From assembly GCF_933775445.1 (NCBI RefSeq), contig NW_026089533.1:124001-188000 (forward strand): a stretch of 64,000 nt of DNA. Reading direction: 5' to 3'. Made by a program: the position numbers and the translations under genes. Positions within the stretch are counted from its first letter, which is position 1; each line of letters begins with the position of its first letter. Positions 39,135 through 52,124 of this stretch are shown in pieces. Source of the stretch: Argentina anserina (lineage: Eukaryota; Streptophyta; Magnoliopsida; Rosales; Rosaceae). Below the pieces are notes generated by a model. It did not search any database. It was not told the origin of the DNA and worked only from the letters and a program-made list of their open reading frames with translations.

Positions 39135-40531
39135 ATGCGAGTTTCTATTGAATTTGATAGTTTTGCAAGTGTGGGAGTGTGTTTGTTTCAAACTGAGTAT
39201 CTTTACATCGTTTGCGTATCTTTACTATTCCAATTTTGTATCTTTACATTGCTTGCGTATCTCTACTATTCCAATTGTGTATCTTTTCATTTCTTGTTTG
39301 AGTATCTTTCTGTAAGGCTTTCTGTTGCGTGTTTCTATTGTATTTGAGAGTTTTGCAAGTGTGGGAGTGTGTTTCTTTCAAACTGAGTATCTTTACATCG
39401 TTTGCGTATCTTTACTATTCCAATTGTGTATCTTTTCATTTCTCGTTTGAGTATCTTTCTGTAAGGCTTTCGGATGCGAGTTTCTATTGAATTTGATAGT
39501 TTTGCAAGTGTGGGAGTGTGTTTGTTTCAAACTGAGTATCTTTACATCGTTTGCGTATCTTTACTATTCCAATTGTGTATCTTTACATCGCTTGCGTATC
39601 TTTACTATTCCAATTGTGTATCTTTTCATTTCTCGTTTGAGTATCTTTCTGTAAGGCTTTCTGATGCGAGTTTCTATTGTATTTGAGAGTTTTGCAAGTG
39701 TGGGAGTGTGTTTCTTTCAAACTGAGTATCTTTACATCGTTTGCGTATCTTTACTATTCCAATTGTGTATCTTTTCATTTCTCGTTTGAGTATCTTTCTG
39801 TAAGGCTTTCTGATGCGAGTTTCTATTGAATTTGAGAGTTTTGCAAGTGTGGGAGTGTGTTTCCTTCAAACTGAGTATCTTTACATCGTTTGCGTATCTT
39901 TACTATTCCAATTGTGTATCTTTTCATTTCTCGTTTGAGTATCTTTCTGTAAGACTTTCGGATGCGAGTTTCTATTGAATTTGAGAGTTTTGCAAGTGTG
40001 GGAGTGTGTTTGTTTCAAACTGAGTATCTTTACATCGTTTGCGTATCTTTACTATTCCAATTGTGTATCTTTACATCGTTTGCGTATCTTTACTATTCCA
40101 ATTGTGTATCTTTACATCGTTTGCGTATCTTTACTATTCCAATTGAGTATCTTTTCATTTCTCGTTTGAGTATCTTTCTGTAAGGCTTTCTGATGCGAGT
40201 TTCTATTGAATTTGAGAGTTTTGCAAGTGTGGGAGTGTGTTTGTTTCAAACTGAGTATCTTTACATCGTTTGCGTATCTTTACTATTCCAATTGTGTATC
40301 TTTACATCGCTTGCGTATCTTTACTATTCCAATTGTGTATCTTTTCATTTCTTGTTTGAGTATCTTTCTGTAAGGCTTTCTGATGCGAGTTTCTATTGTA
40401 TTTGAGAGTTTTGCAAGTGTGGGAGTGTGTTTCTTTCAAACTGAGTATCTTTACATCGTTTGCGTATCTTTACTATTCCAATTGTGTATCTTTTCATTTC
40501 TCGTTTGAGTATCTTTCGATAAGGCTTTCGG
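39135..40531. repeat. 1397-bp higher-order repeat, copy 1
   Basis: The order is M S M S S L M S: eight units summing to 1397. It is introduced by the rare tttcgataagg (near 39119), which recurs near 40517, and it contains ctgttgcgtg near 39324, shared with 40721. Confidence 0.88.
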
Positions 40532-41548
40532 ATGCGAGTTTCTATTGAATTTGATAGTTTTGCAAGTGTGGGAGTGTGTTTGTTTCAAACTGAGTATCTT
40601 TACATCGTTTGCGTATCTTTACTATTCCAATTTTGTATCTTTACATCGCTTGCGTATCTCTACTATTCCAATTGTGTATCTTTTCATTTCTTGTTTGAGT
40701 ATCTTTCTGTAAGGCTTTCTGTTGCGTGTTTCTATTGTATTTGAGAGTTTTGCAAGTGTGGGAGTGTGTTTCTTTCAAACTGAGTATCTTTACATCGTTT
40801 GCGTATCTTTACTATTCCAATTGTGTATCTTTTCATTTCTCGTTTGAGTATCTTTCTGTAAGGCTTTCGGATGCGAGTTTCTATTGAATTTGATAGTTTT
40901 GCAAGTGTGGGAGTGTGTTTGTTTCAAACTGAGTATCTTTACATCGTTTGCGTATCTTTACTATTCCAATTGTGTATCTTTACATCGCTTGCGTATCTTT
41001 ACTATTCCAATTGTGTATCTTTTCATTTCTCGTTTGAGTATCTTTCTGTAAGGCTTTCTGATGCGAGTTTCTATTGTATTTGAGAGTTTTGCAAGTGTGG
41101 GAGTGTGTTTCTTTCAAACTGAGTATCTTTACATCGTTTGCGTATCTTTACTATTCCAATGGTGTATCTTTTCATTTCTCGTTTGAGTATCTTTCTGTAA
41201 GGCTTTCTGATGCGAGTTTCTATTGAATTTGAGAGTTTTGCAAGTGTGGGAGTGTGTTTCCTTCAAACTGAGTATCTTTACATCGTTTGCGTATCTTTAC
41301 TATTCCAATTGTGTATCTTTTCATTTCTCGTTTGAGTATCTTTCTGTAAGACTTTCGGATGCGAGTTTCCATTGAATTTGAGAGTTTTGCAAGTGTGGGA
41401 GTGTGTTTGTTTCAAACTGAGTATCTTTACATCGTTTGCGTATCTTTACTATTCCAATTGTGTATCTTTACATCGTTTGCGTATCTTTACTATTCCAATT
41501 GAGTATCTTTTCATTTCTCGTTTGAGTATCTTTCTGTAAGGCTTTCTG
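40532..41548. repeat. 1397-bp higher-order repeat, copy 2 (one 41-bp unit shorter)
   Basis: Follows copy 1 until the unit at 41359, which has two 41-bp copies where its partner at 39962 has three. Later units therefore match at 1356 instead of 1397. Private changes are ccaatggtgtatc near 41160 and gagtttccattg near 41369. Confidence 0.86.
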
Positions 41549-41738
41549 ATGCGAGTTTCTATTGAATTTGAGAGTTTTGCAAGTGTGGGAGTGTGTTTGT
41601 TTCAAACTGAGTATCTTTACATCGTTTGCGTATCTTTACTATTCCAATTGTGTATCTTTACATCGCTTGCGTATCTTTACTATTCCAATTGTGTATCTTT
41701 TCATTTCTTGTTTGAGTATCTTTCTGTAAGGCTTTCTG

Positions 41739-41885
41739 ATGCGAGTTTCTATTGTATTTGAGAGTTTTGCAAGTGTGGGTGTGTTTCTTTCAAACTGAGT
41801 ATCTTTACATCGTTTGCGTATCTTTACTATTCCAATTGTGTATCTTTTCATTTCTCGTTTGAGTATCTTTCTGTAAGGCTTTCTG
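41739..41885 (+). repeat. 147-bp monomer with a two-base deletion
   Basis: This is the only 147-bp unit. It reads aagtgtgggtgtgtttc near 41780, where all others have aagtgtgggagtgtgtttc, so two bases are missing. Because 147 is divisible by three, the minus-strand frame stays open across this unit, giving a 70-codon minus-strand frame at 41639-41851, the only minus-strand frame of that size I know of here. It is an accident of the deletion and not a gene. Confidence 0.88.
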
Positions 41886-42712
41886 ATGCGAGTTTCTATT
41901 GTATTTGAGAGTTTTGCAAGTGTGGGAGTGTGTTTCTTTCAAACTGAGTATCTTTACATCGTTTGCGTATCTTTACTATTCCAATTGTGTATCTTTTCAT
42001 TTCTCGTTTGAGTATCTTTCTATAAGGCTTTCGGATGCGAGTTTCTATTGAATTTGATAGTTTTGCAAGTGTGGGAGTGTGTTTGTTTCAAACTGAGTAT
42101 CTTTACATCGTTTGCGTATCTTTACTATTCCAATTTTGTATCTTTACATCGCTTGCGTATCTCTACTATTCCAATTGTGTATCTTTTCATTTCTTGTTTG
42201 AGTATCTTTCTGTAAGGCTTTCTGATGCGTGTTTCTATTGTATTTGAGAGTTTTGCAAGTGTGGGAGTGTGTTTCTTTCAAACTGAGTATCTTTACATCG
42301 TTTGCGTATCTTTACTATTCCAATTGTGTATCTTTTCATTTCTCGTTTGAGTATCTTTCTGTAAGGCTTTCGGATGCGAGTTTCTATTGAATTTGATAGT
42401 TTTGCAAGTGTGGGAGTGTGTTTGTTTCAAACTGAGTATCTTTACATCGTTTGCGTATCTTTACTATTCCAATTGTGTATCTTTACATCGCTTGCGTATC
42501 TTTACTATTCCAATTGTGTATCTTTTCATTTCTTGTTTGAGTATCTTTCTGTAAGGCTTTCTAATGCGAGTTTCTATTGTATTTGAGAGTTTTGCAAGTG
42601 TGGGAGTGTGTTTCTTTCAAACTGAGTATCTTTACATCGTTTGCGTATCTTTACTATTCCAATTGTGTATCTTTTCATTTCTCGTTTGAGTATCGTTCTG
42701 TAAGGCTTTCTG

Positions 42713-42943
42713 ATGCGAGTTTCTATTGAATTTGAGAGTTTTGCAAGTGTGGGAGTGTGTTTCCTTCAAACTGAGTATCTTTACATCGTTTGCGTATCTT
42801 TACTATTCCAATTGTGTATCTTTACATCGCTTGCGTATCTTTACTATTCCAATTGTGTATCTTTACATCGTTTGCGTATCTTTACTATTCCAATTGAGTA
42901 TCTTTTCATTTCTCGTTTGAGTATCTTTCTGTAAGGCTTTCTG
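42713..42943 (+). repeat. L unit with tttcctt long segment and an M marker (recombinant)
   Basis: The long segment ends tttccttcaaactga, and the middle 41-bp copy carries cgcttgcg while the last ends caattgag. Neither feature is found in ordinary L units, so this 231-bp unit combines sequence from at least two subtypes. It is preceded by gagtatcgttctg, a private base change just upstream. Confidence 0.8.
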
Positions 42944-43282
42944 ATGCGAGTTTCTATTGAATTTGAGAGTTTTGCAAGTGTGGGAGTGTGTTTGTTTCAA
43001 ACTGAGTATCTTTACATCGTTTGCGTATCTTTACTATTCCAATTGTGTATCTTTACATCGCTTGCGTATCTTTACTATTCCAATTGTGTATCTTTTCAAT
43101 TCTCGTTTGAGTATCTTTCTGTAAGCCTTTCTGATGCGAGTTTCTATTGTATTTGAGAGTTTTGCAAGTGTGGGAGTGTGTTTCTTTCAAACTGAGTATC
43201 TTTACATCGTTTGCGTATCTTTACTATTCCAATTGTGTATCTTTTCATTTCTCGTTTGAGTATCTTTCTGTAAGGCTTTCTG

Positions 43283-45968
43283 ATGCGAGTTTCTATTGAT
43301 TTTGAGAGTTTTGCAAGTGTGGGAGTGTGTTTCCTTCAAACTGAGTATCTTTACATCGTTTGCGTATCTTTACTATTCCAATTGTGTATCTTTACATCGT
43401 TTGCGTATCTTTACTATTCCAATTGTGTATCTTTTCATTTCTCGTTTGAGTATCTTTCTGTAAGGCTTTCTGATGCGAGTTTCTATTGAATTTGAGAGTT
43501 TTGCAAGTGTGGGAGTGTGTTTGTTTCAAACTGAGTATCTTTACATCGTTTGCATATCTTTACTATTCCAATTGTGTATCTTTACATCGCTTGCGTATCT
43601 TTACTATTCCAATTGTGTATCTTTTCATTTCTTGTTTGAGTATCTTTCTGTAAGGCTTTCTGATGCGAGTTTCTATTGTATTTGAGAGTTTTGCAAGTGT
43701 GGGAGTGTGTTTCTTTCAAACTGAGTATCTTTACATCGTTTGCGTATCTTTACTATTGCAATTGTTTATCTTTTCATTTCTCGTTTGAGTATCTTTCTGT
43801 AAGGCTTTCTGATGCGAGTTTCTATTGAATTTTAGAGTTTTGCAAGTGTGGGAGTGTGTTTCTTTCAAACTGAGTATCTTTACATCGTTTGCGTATCTTT
43901 ACTATTCCAATTGTGTATCTTTTCATTTCTCGTTTGAGTATCTTTCTGTAAGGCTTTCGGATGCGAGTTTCTATTGAATTTGAGAGTTTTGCAAGTGTGG
44001 GAGTGTGTTTCCTTCAAACTGAGTATCTTTACATCGTTTGCGTATCTTTACTATTGCAATTGTGTATCTTTTCATTTCTCGTTTGAGTATCTTTCTGTAA
44101 GACTTTCGGATGCGAGTTTCTATTGAATTTGAGAGTTTTGCAAGTGTGGGAGTGTGTTTGTTTCAAACTGAGTATCTTTACATCGTTTGCGTATCTTTAC
44201 TATTCCAATTGTGTATCTTTACATCGTTTGCGTATCTTTACTATTCCAATTGTGTATCTTTTCATTTCTCGTTTGAGTATCTTTCTGTAAGGCTTTCTGA
44301 TGCGAGTTTCTATTGAATTTGAGAGTTTTGCAAGTGTGGGAGTGTGTTTGTTTCAAACTGAGTATCTTTACATCGTTTGCATATCTTTACTATTCCAATT
44401 GTGTATCTTTACATCGCTTGCGTATCTTTACTATTCCAATTGTGTATCTTTTCATTTCTTGTTTGAGTATCTTTCTGTAAGGCTTTCTGATGCGAGTTTC
44501 TATTGTATTTGAGAGTTTTGCAAGTGTGGGAGTGTGTTTCTTTCAAACTGAGTATCTTTACATCGTTTGCGTATCTTTACTATTGCAATTGTGTATCTTT
44601 TCATTTCTCGTTTGAGTATCTTTCTGTAAGGCTTTCTGATGCGAGTTTCTATTGAATTTTAGAGTTTTGCAAGTGTGGGAGTGTGTTTCTTTCAAACTGA
44701 GTATCTTTACATCATTTGCGTATCTTTACTATTCCAATTGTGTATCTTTTCATTTCTCGTTTGAGTATCTTTCTGTAAGGCTTTCGGATGCGAGTTTCTA
44801 TTGAATTTGAGAGTTTTGCAAGTGTGGGAGTGTGTTTCCTTCAAACTGAGTATCTTTACATCGTTTGCGTATCTTTACTATTCCAATTGTGTATCTTTTC
44901 ATTTCTCGTTTGAGTATCTTTCTGTAAGACTTTCGGATGCGAGTTTCTATTGAATTTGAGAGTTTTGCAAGTGTGGGAGTGTGTTTGTTTCAAACTGAGT
45001 ATCTTTACATCGTTTGCGTATCTTTACTATTCCAATTGTGTATCTTTACATCGTTTGCGTATCTTTACTATTCCAATTGTGTATCTTTACATCGTTTGCG
45101 TATCTTTACTATTCCAATTGAGTATCTTTTCATTTCTCGTTTGAGTATCTTTCTGTAAGACTTTCGGATGCGAGTTTCTATTGAATTTGAGAGTTTTGCA
45201 AGTGTGGGAGTGTGTTTGTTTCAAACTGAGTATCTTTACATCGTTTGCGTATCTTTACTATTCCAATTGTGTATCTTTACATCGTTTGCGTATCTTTACT
45301 ATTCCAATTGTGTATCTTTACATCGTTTGCGTATCTTTACTATTCCAATTGAGTATCTTTTCATTTCTCGTTTGAGTATCTTTCTGTAAGGCTTTCTGAT
45401 GCGAGTTTCTATTGAATTTGAGAGTTTTGCAAGTGTGGGAGTGTGTTTGTTTCAAACTGAGTATCTTTACATCGTTTGCGTATCTTTACTATTCCAATTG
45501 TGTATCTTTACATCGCTTGCGTATCTTTACTATTCCAATTGTGTATCTTTACATCGTTTGCGTATCTTTACTATTCCAATTGAGTATCTTTTCATTTCTC
45601 GTTTGAGTATCTTTCTGTAAGGCTTTCTGATGCGAGTTTCTATTGAATTTGAGAGTTTTGCAAGTGTGGGAGTGTGTTTGTTTCAAACTGAGTATCTTTA
45701 CATCGTTTGCGTATCTTTACTATTCCAATTGTGTATCTTTACATCGCTTGCGTATCTTTACTATTCCAATTGTGTATCTTTTCATTTCTTGTTTGAGTAT
45801 CTTTCTGTAAGCCTTTCTGATGCGAGTTTCTATTGTATTTGAGAGTTTTGCAAGTGTGGGAGTGTGTTTCTTTCAAACTGAGTATCTTTACATCGTTTGC
45901 GTATCTTTACTATTCCAATTGTGTATCTTTTCATTTCTCGTTTGAGTATCTTTCTGTAAGGCTTTCTG
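43283..45968. repeat. 2686-bp higher-order repeat, copy 1 (contains 827-bp repeat)
   Basis: The order is M M S S S M M S S S L L L M S: 15 units summing to 2686. A five-unit 827-bp repeat lies inside, at 43473-44299 and again from 44300, both marked by gtttgcatatc (near 43550 and 44377). It ends with three consecutive L units, the third being the M/L recombinant at 45399. Confidence 0.9.
45399..45629 (+). repeat. L unit with an M marker (recombinant)
   Basis: The three 41-bp copies read cgtttgcg, cgcttgcg, and cgtttgcg with caattgag. The middle cgcttgcg belongs to M units and the end to L units, so this 231-bp unit looks like an M-to-L junction. It is the third of three consecutive L units (44937, 45168, 45399), a run seen nowhere else. 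The downstream copy of this region (47623 onward) has only two consecutive L units, so this recombinant was either gained in the upstream copy or lost from the downstream one. Confidence 0.85.
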
Positions 45969-48423
45969 ATGCGAGTTTCTATTGATTTTGAGAGTTTTGC
46001 AAGTGTGGGAGTGTGTTTCCTTCAAACTGAGTATCTTTACATCGTTTGCGTATCTTTACTATTCCAATTGTGTATCTTTACATCGTTTGCGTATCTTTAC
46101 TATTCCAATTGTGTATCTTTTCATTTCTCGTTTGAGTATCTTTCTGTAAGGCTTTCTGATGCGAGTTTCTATTGAATTTGAGAGTTTTGCAAGTGTGGGA
46201 GTGTGTTTGTTTCAAACTGAGTATCTTTACATCGTTTGCATATCTTTACTATTCCAATTGTGTATCTTTACATCGCTTGCGTATCTTTACTATTCCAATT
46301 GTGTATCTTTTCATTTCTTGTTTGAGTATCTTTCTGTAAGGCTTTCTGATGCGAGTTTCTATTGTATTTGAGAGTTTTGCAAGTGTGGGAGTGTGTTTCT
46401 TTCAAACTGAGTATCTTTACATCGTTTGCGTATCTTTACTATTGCAATTGTGTATCTTTTCATTTCTCGTTTGAGTATCTTTCTGTAAGGCTTTCTGATG
46501 CGAGTTTCTATTGAATTTTAGAGTTTTGCAAGTGTGGGAGTGTGTTTCTTTCAAACTGAGTATCTTTACATCGTTTGCGTATCTTTACTATTCCAATTGT
46601 GTATCTTTTCATTTCTCGTTTGAGTATCTTTCTGTAAGGCTTTCGGATGCGAGTTTCTATTGAATTTGAGAGTTTTGCAAGTGTGGGAGTGTGTTTCCTT
46701 CAAACTGAGTATCTTTACATCGTTTGCGTATCTTTACTATTCCAATTGTGTATCTTTTCATTTCTCGTTTGAGTATCTTTCTGTAAGACTTTCGGATGCG
46801 AGTTTCTATTGAATTTGAGAGTTTTGCAAGTGTGGGAGTGTGTTTGTTTCAAACTGAGTATCTTTACATCGTTTGCGTATCTTTACTATTCCAATTGTGT
46901 ATCTTTACATCGTTTGCGTATCTTTACTATTCCAATTGTGTATCTTTTCATTTCTCGTTTGAGTATCTTTCTGTAAGGCTTTCTGATGCGAGTTTCTATT
47001 GAATTTGAGAGTTTTGCAAGTGTGGGAGTGTGTTTGTTTCAAACTGAGTATCTTTACATCGTTTGCATATCTTTACTATTCCAATTGTGTATCTTTACAT
47101 CGCTTGCGTATCTTTACTATTCCAATTGTGTATCTTTTCATTTCTTGTTTGAGTATCTTTCTGTAAGGCTTTCTGATGCGAGTTTCTATTGTATTTGAGA
47201 GTTTTGCAAGTGTGGGAGTGTGTTTCTTTCAAACTGAGTATCTTTACATCGTTTGCGTATCTTTATTATTGCAATTGTGTATCTTTTCATTTCTCGTTTG
47301 AGTATCTTTCTGTAAGGCTTTCTGATGCGAGTTTCTATTGAATTTTAGAGTTTTGCAAGTGTGGGAGTGTGTTTCTTTCAAACTGAGTATCTTTACATCG
47401 TTTGCGTATCTTTACTATTCCAATTGTGTATCTTTTCATTTCTCGTTTGAGTATCTTTCTGTAAGGCTTTCGGATGCGAGTTTCTATTGAATTTGAGAGT
47501 TTTGCAAGTGTGGGAGTGTGTTTCCTTCAAACTGAGTATCTTTACATCGTTTGCGTATCTTTACTATTCCAATTGTGTATCTTTTCATTTCTCGTTTGAG
47601 TATCTTTCTGTAAGACTTTCGGATGCGAGTTTCTATTGAATTTGAGAGTTTTGCAAGTGTGGGAGTGTGTTTGTTTCAAACTGAGTATCTTTACATCGTT
47701 TGCGTATCTTTACTATTCCAATTGTGTATCTTTACATCGTTTGCGTATCTTTACTATTCCAATTGTGTATCTTTACATCGTTTGCGTATCTTTACTATTC
47801 CAATTGAGTATCTTTTCATTTCTCGTTTGAGTATCTTTCTGTAAGACTTTCGAATGCGAGTTTCTATTGAATTTGAGAGTTTTGCAAGTGTGGGAGTGTG
47901 TTTGTTTCAAACTGAGTATCTTTACATCGTTTGCGTATCTTTACTATTCCAATTGTGTATCTTTACATCGTTTGCGTATCTTTACTATTCCAATTGTGTA
48001 TCTTTACATCGTTTGCGTATCTTTACTATTCCAATTGAGTATCTTTTCATTTCTCGTTTGAGTAACTTTCTGTAAGGCTTTCTGATGCGAGTTTCTATTG
48101 AATTTGAGAGTTTTGCAAGTGTGGGAGTGTGTTTGTTTCAAACTGAGTATCTTTACATCGTTTGCGTATCTTTACTATTCCAATTGTGTATCTTTACATC
48201 GCTTGCGTATCTTTACTATTCCAATTGTGTATCTTTTCATTTCTTGTTTGAGTATCTTTCTGTAAGCCTTTCTGATGCGAGTTTCTATTGTATTTGAGAG
48301 TTTTGCAAGTGTGGGAGTGTGTTTCTTTCAAACTGAGTATCTTTACATCGTTTGCGTATCTTTACAATTCCAATTGTGTATCTTTTCATTTCTCGTTTGA
48401 GTATCTTTCTGTAAGGCTTTCTG
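45969..48423. repeat. 2686-bp higher-order repeat, copy 2 (2455 bp, one L fewer)
   Basis: Repeats copy 1 with the gtttgcatatc marker near 46237 and 47064 but has two consecutive L units instead of three, so it is 231 bp shorter. Private changes are ctttattattg near 47267, ctttcgaatgcg near 47852, gagtaactttctg near 48061 and ctttacaattcc near 48361. Confidence 0.9.
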
Positions 48424-49712
48424 ATGCGAGTTTCTATTGATTTTGAGAGTTTTGCAAGTGTGGGAGTGTGTTTCCTTCAAACTGAGTATCTTTACATCGT
48501 TTGCGTATCTTTACTATTCCAATTGTGTATCTTTACATCGTTTGCGTATCTTTACTATTGCAATTGTGTATCTTTTCATTTCTCGTTTGAGTATCTTTCT
48601 GTAAGGGTTTCTGATGCGAGTTTCTATTGAATTTTAGAGTTTTGCAAGTGTGGGAGTGTGTTTCTTTCAAACTGAGTATCTTTACATCGTTTGCGTATCT
48701 TTACTATTCCAATTGTGTATCTTTTCATTTCTCGTTTGAGTATCTTTCTGTAAGGCTTTCGGATGCGAGTTTCTATTGAATTTGAGAGTTTTGCAAGTGT
48801 GGGAGTGTGTTTCCTTCAAACTGAGTATCTTTACATCGTTTGCGTATCTTTACTATTCCAATTGTGTATCTTTTCATTTCTCGTTTGAGTATCTTTCTGT
48901 AAGACTTTCGGATGCGAGTTTCTATTGAATTTGAGAGTTTTGCAAGTGTGGGAGTGTGTTTGTTTCAAACTGAGTATCTTTACATCGTTTGCGTATCTTT
49001 ACTATTCCAATTGTGTATCTTTACATCGTTTGCGTATCTTTACTATTCCAATTGTGTATCTTTACATCGTTTGCGTATCTTTACTATTCCAATTGAGTAT
49101 CTTTTCATTTCTCGTTTGAGTATCTTTCTGTAAGACTTTCGGATGCGAGTTTCTATTGAATTTGAGAGTTTTGCAAGTGTGGGAGTGTGTTTGTTTCAAA
49201 CTGAGTATCTTTACATCGTTTGCGTATCTTTACTATTCCAATTGTGTATCTTTACATCGTTTGCGTATCTTTACTATTCCAATTGTGTATCTTTACATCG
49301 TTTGCGTATCTTTACTATTCCAATTGAGTATCTTTTCATTTCTCGTTTGAGTATCTTTCTGTAAGGCTTTCTGATGCGAGTTTCTATTGAATTTGAGAGT
49401 TTTGCAAGTGTGGGAGTGTGTTTGTTTCAAACTGAGTATCTTTACATCGTTTGCGTATCTTTACTATTCCAATTGTGTATCTTTACATCGCTTGCGTATC
49501 TTTACTATTCCAATTGTGTATCTTTTCATTTCTTGTTTGAGTATCTTTCTGTAAGCCTTTCTGATGCGAGTTTCTATTGTATTTGAGAGTTTTGCAAGTG
49601 TGGGAGTGTGTTTCTTTCAAACTGAGTATCTTTACATCGTTTGCGTATCTTTACTATTCCAATTGTGTATCTTTTCATTTCTCGTTTGAGTATCTTTCTG
49701 TAAGGCTTTCTG
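48424..49712. repeat. 1289-bp higher-order repeat, copy 2
   Basis: Units 47623-48911 (L L M S M S S, 1289 bp) are followed by a second L L M S from 48912 to 49712 at the same offset. The match stops at 49713, a 189-bp unit where 48424 is 190 bp. Thus the tail of the 2686-bp repeat was itself duplicated. Confidence 0.85.
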
Positions 49713-51447
49713 ATGCGAGTTTCTATTGATTTTGAGAGTTTTGCAAGTGTGGGAGTGTGTTTCCTTCAAACTGAGTATCTTTACATCGTTTGCGTATCTT
49801 TACTATTCCAATTGTGTATCTTTACATCGTTTGCGTATCTTTACTATTGCAATTGTGTATCTTTTCATTTCTCGTTTGAGTATCTTTCTGTAATGCTTCT
49901 AATGCGAGTTTCTATTGAATTTGAGAGTTTTGCAAGTGTGGGAGTGTGTTTCTTTCAAACTGAGTATCTTTAAATCGTTTGCGTATCTTTACTACTCCAA
50001 TTGTGTATCTTTTCATTTCTCGTTTGAGTATCTTTCTGTAAGGCTTTCGGATGCGAGTTTCTATTGAATTTGATAGTTTTGCAAGTGTGGGAGTGTGTTT
50101 CTTTCAAACTGAGTATCTTTACATCGTTTGCGTATCTTTACTATTCCAATTGTGTATCTTTACATCGTTTGCGTATCTTTACTATTCCAATTGTGTATCT
50201 TTTCATTTCTCGTTTGAGTATCTTTCTGTAAGGCTTTCTGATGCGAGTTTCTATTGTATTTGAGAGTTTTGCAAGTGTGGGAGTGTGTTTCTTTCAAACT
50301 GAGTATCTTTACATCGTTTGCGTATCTTTACTATTCCAATTGTGTATCTTTTCATTTCTCGTTTGAGTATCTTTCTGTAAGGCTTTCTGATGCGAGTTTC
50401 TATTGAATTTGAGAGTTTTGCAAGTGTGGGAGTGTGTTTCCTTCAAACTGAGTATCTTTACATCGTTTGCGTATCTTTACTATTCCAATTGTGTATCTTT
50501 ACATCGCTTACGTATCTTTCCTATTCCAATTGTGTATCTTTTCATTTCTTGTTTGAGTATCTTTCTGTAAGGCTTTCTGATGCGAGTTTCTATTGTATTT
50601 GAGAGTTTTGCAAGTGTGGGAGTGTGTTTCTTTCAAACTGAGTATCTTTACATCGTTTGCGTATCTTTACTATTCCAATTGTGTATCTTTTCATTTCTCG
50701 TTTGAGTATCTTTCTGTAAGGCTTTCTGATGCGAGTTTCTATTGAATTTGAGAGTTTTGCAAGTATGGGAGTGTGTTTCCTTCAAACTGAGTATCTTTAC
50801 ATCGTTTGCGTATCTTTACTATTCCAATTGTGTATCTTTACATCGTTTGCGTATCTTTACTATTGCAATTGTGTATCTTTTCATTTCTCGTTTGAGTATC
50901 TTTCTGTAAAGCTTTCTGATGCGAGTTTCTATTGAATTTTAGAGTTTTGCAAGTGTGGGAGTTTGTTTCTTTCAAACTGAGTATCTTTACATCGTTTGCG
51001 TATCTTTACTATGCCAATTGTGTATCTTTTCATTTCTCGTTTGAGTATCTTTCTGTAAGGCTTTCGGATGCGAGTTTCTATTGAATTTGAGAGTTTTGCA
51101 AGTGTGGAAGTGTGTTTCCTTCAAACTGAGTATCTTTACATCGTTTGCGTATCTTTACTATTCCAATTGTGTATCTTTTCATTTCTCGTTTGAGTATCTT
51201 TCTGTAAGACTTTCGGATGCGAGTTTCAATTGAATTTGAGAGTTTTGCAAGTGTGGGAGTGTGTTTGTTTCAAACTGAGTATCTTTACATCGTTTGCGTA
51301 TCTTTACTATTCCAATTGTGTATCTTTACATCGTTTGCGTATCTTTACTATTCCAATTGTGTATCTTTACATCGTTTGCGTATCTTTACTATTCCAATTG
51401 AGTATCTTTTCATTTCTCGTTTGAGTATCTTTCTGTAAGGCTTTCTG
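49713..51447. repeat. Block related to 55759-57493 at 6046 bp
   Basis: The order m S M S M S M S S L from 49713, and the L M S before it (49143-49712), match 55189-57493 at offset 6046. Shared markers are catcgcttacg with cctattcc (50509 region), aagtatggg (50763), taaagctttctg (50907), gagtttgtttc (50970), gtggaagtg (51116) and tttcaattg (51227). The same marker train recurs from 53900, 56775, 59650 and 62401, so it was copied repeatedly within the last 14 kb. Confidence 0.87.
49902..50050 (+). repeat. Partly converted unit of the diverged S subfamily
   Basis: It keeps the taatgcttctaatg front and the tttaaatcg and actactcc rear of the diverged subfamily, but has attgaatttgag and caaactgag in the middle, both ordinary forms. 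The ordinary tract is flanked on both sides by diverged markers, the pattern expected of a short gene-conversion tract. The 6046-bp-distant relative at 55948 has the full diverged set. Confidence 0.83.
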
Positions 51448-51975
51448 ATGCGAGTTTCTATTGAATTTGAGAGTTTTGCAAGTTTGGGAGTGTGTTTGTT
51501 TCAAACTGTGTATCTTTACATCGTTTGCGTATCTTTACTATTCCAATTGTGTATCTTTACATCGCTTGCGTATCTTTACTATTCCAATTGTGTATCTTTT
51601 CATTTCTTGTTTGAGTATCTTTCTGTAAGGCTTTCTGATGCGAGTTTCTATTGTATTTGAGAGTTTTGCAAGTGTGGGAGTGTGTTTCTTTCAAACTGAG
51701 TATCTTTACATCGTTTGCGTATCTTTACTATTCCAATTGTGTATCTTTTCATTTCTCGTTTGAGTATCTTTCTGTAAGGCTTTCTGATGCGAGTTTCTAT
51801 TGAATTTGAGAGTTTTGCAAGTGTGGGAGTGTGTTTCCTTCAAACTGAGTATCTTTACATCGTTTGCGTATCTTTACTATTCCAATTGTGTATCTTTACA
51901 TCGTTTGCGTATCTTTACTATTGCAATTGTGTATCTTTTCATTTCTCGTTTGAGTATCTTTCTGTAATGCTTCTA

Positions 51976-52124
51976 GTGCGAGTTTCTATTGTATTTGAGA
52001 GTTTTGCAAGTGTGGGAGTGTGTTTCTTTCAATCTGAGTATCTTTAAATCGTTTGCGTATCTTTACTATTCCAATTGTGTATCTTTTCATTTCTCGTTTG
52101 AGTATCTTTCTGTAAGGCTTTCTG
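51976..52124 (+). repeat. Variant of the diverged S subfamily
   Basis: This copy keeps the taatgcttcta front, caatctgag and tttaaatcg, but the start motif reads gtgcgag instead of atgcgag, and actattcc replaces actactcc. It lies in a small region (about 51.9-52.7 kb) richer in private changes than the rest of the array. Confidence 0.82.

Larger units (their letters stand above)
41549..43282. repeat. Mixed block without a clear local duplicate
   Basis: Units are M, the 147-bp S, S, M (gatagtttt type at 42035), S, M, S, a recombinant L (42713), M and S. The 42035-42563 part resembles 410-938 and its relatives. Private variants include ctaatgcgag at 42563, gagtatcgttctg near 42695 and taagcctttctg near 43125. 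The taagcctttctg form later recurs in several units (45820, 48275, 49564, 55610, 58485, 61236). I see no immediate tandem partner. Confidence 0.8.

Noticed and set aside
41639..41851. Minus-strand open frame of 70 codons, rich in lysine and arginine
   Set aside because: It exists only because one monomer has a two-base deletion making it 147 bp. The same region is closed in all other copies.
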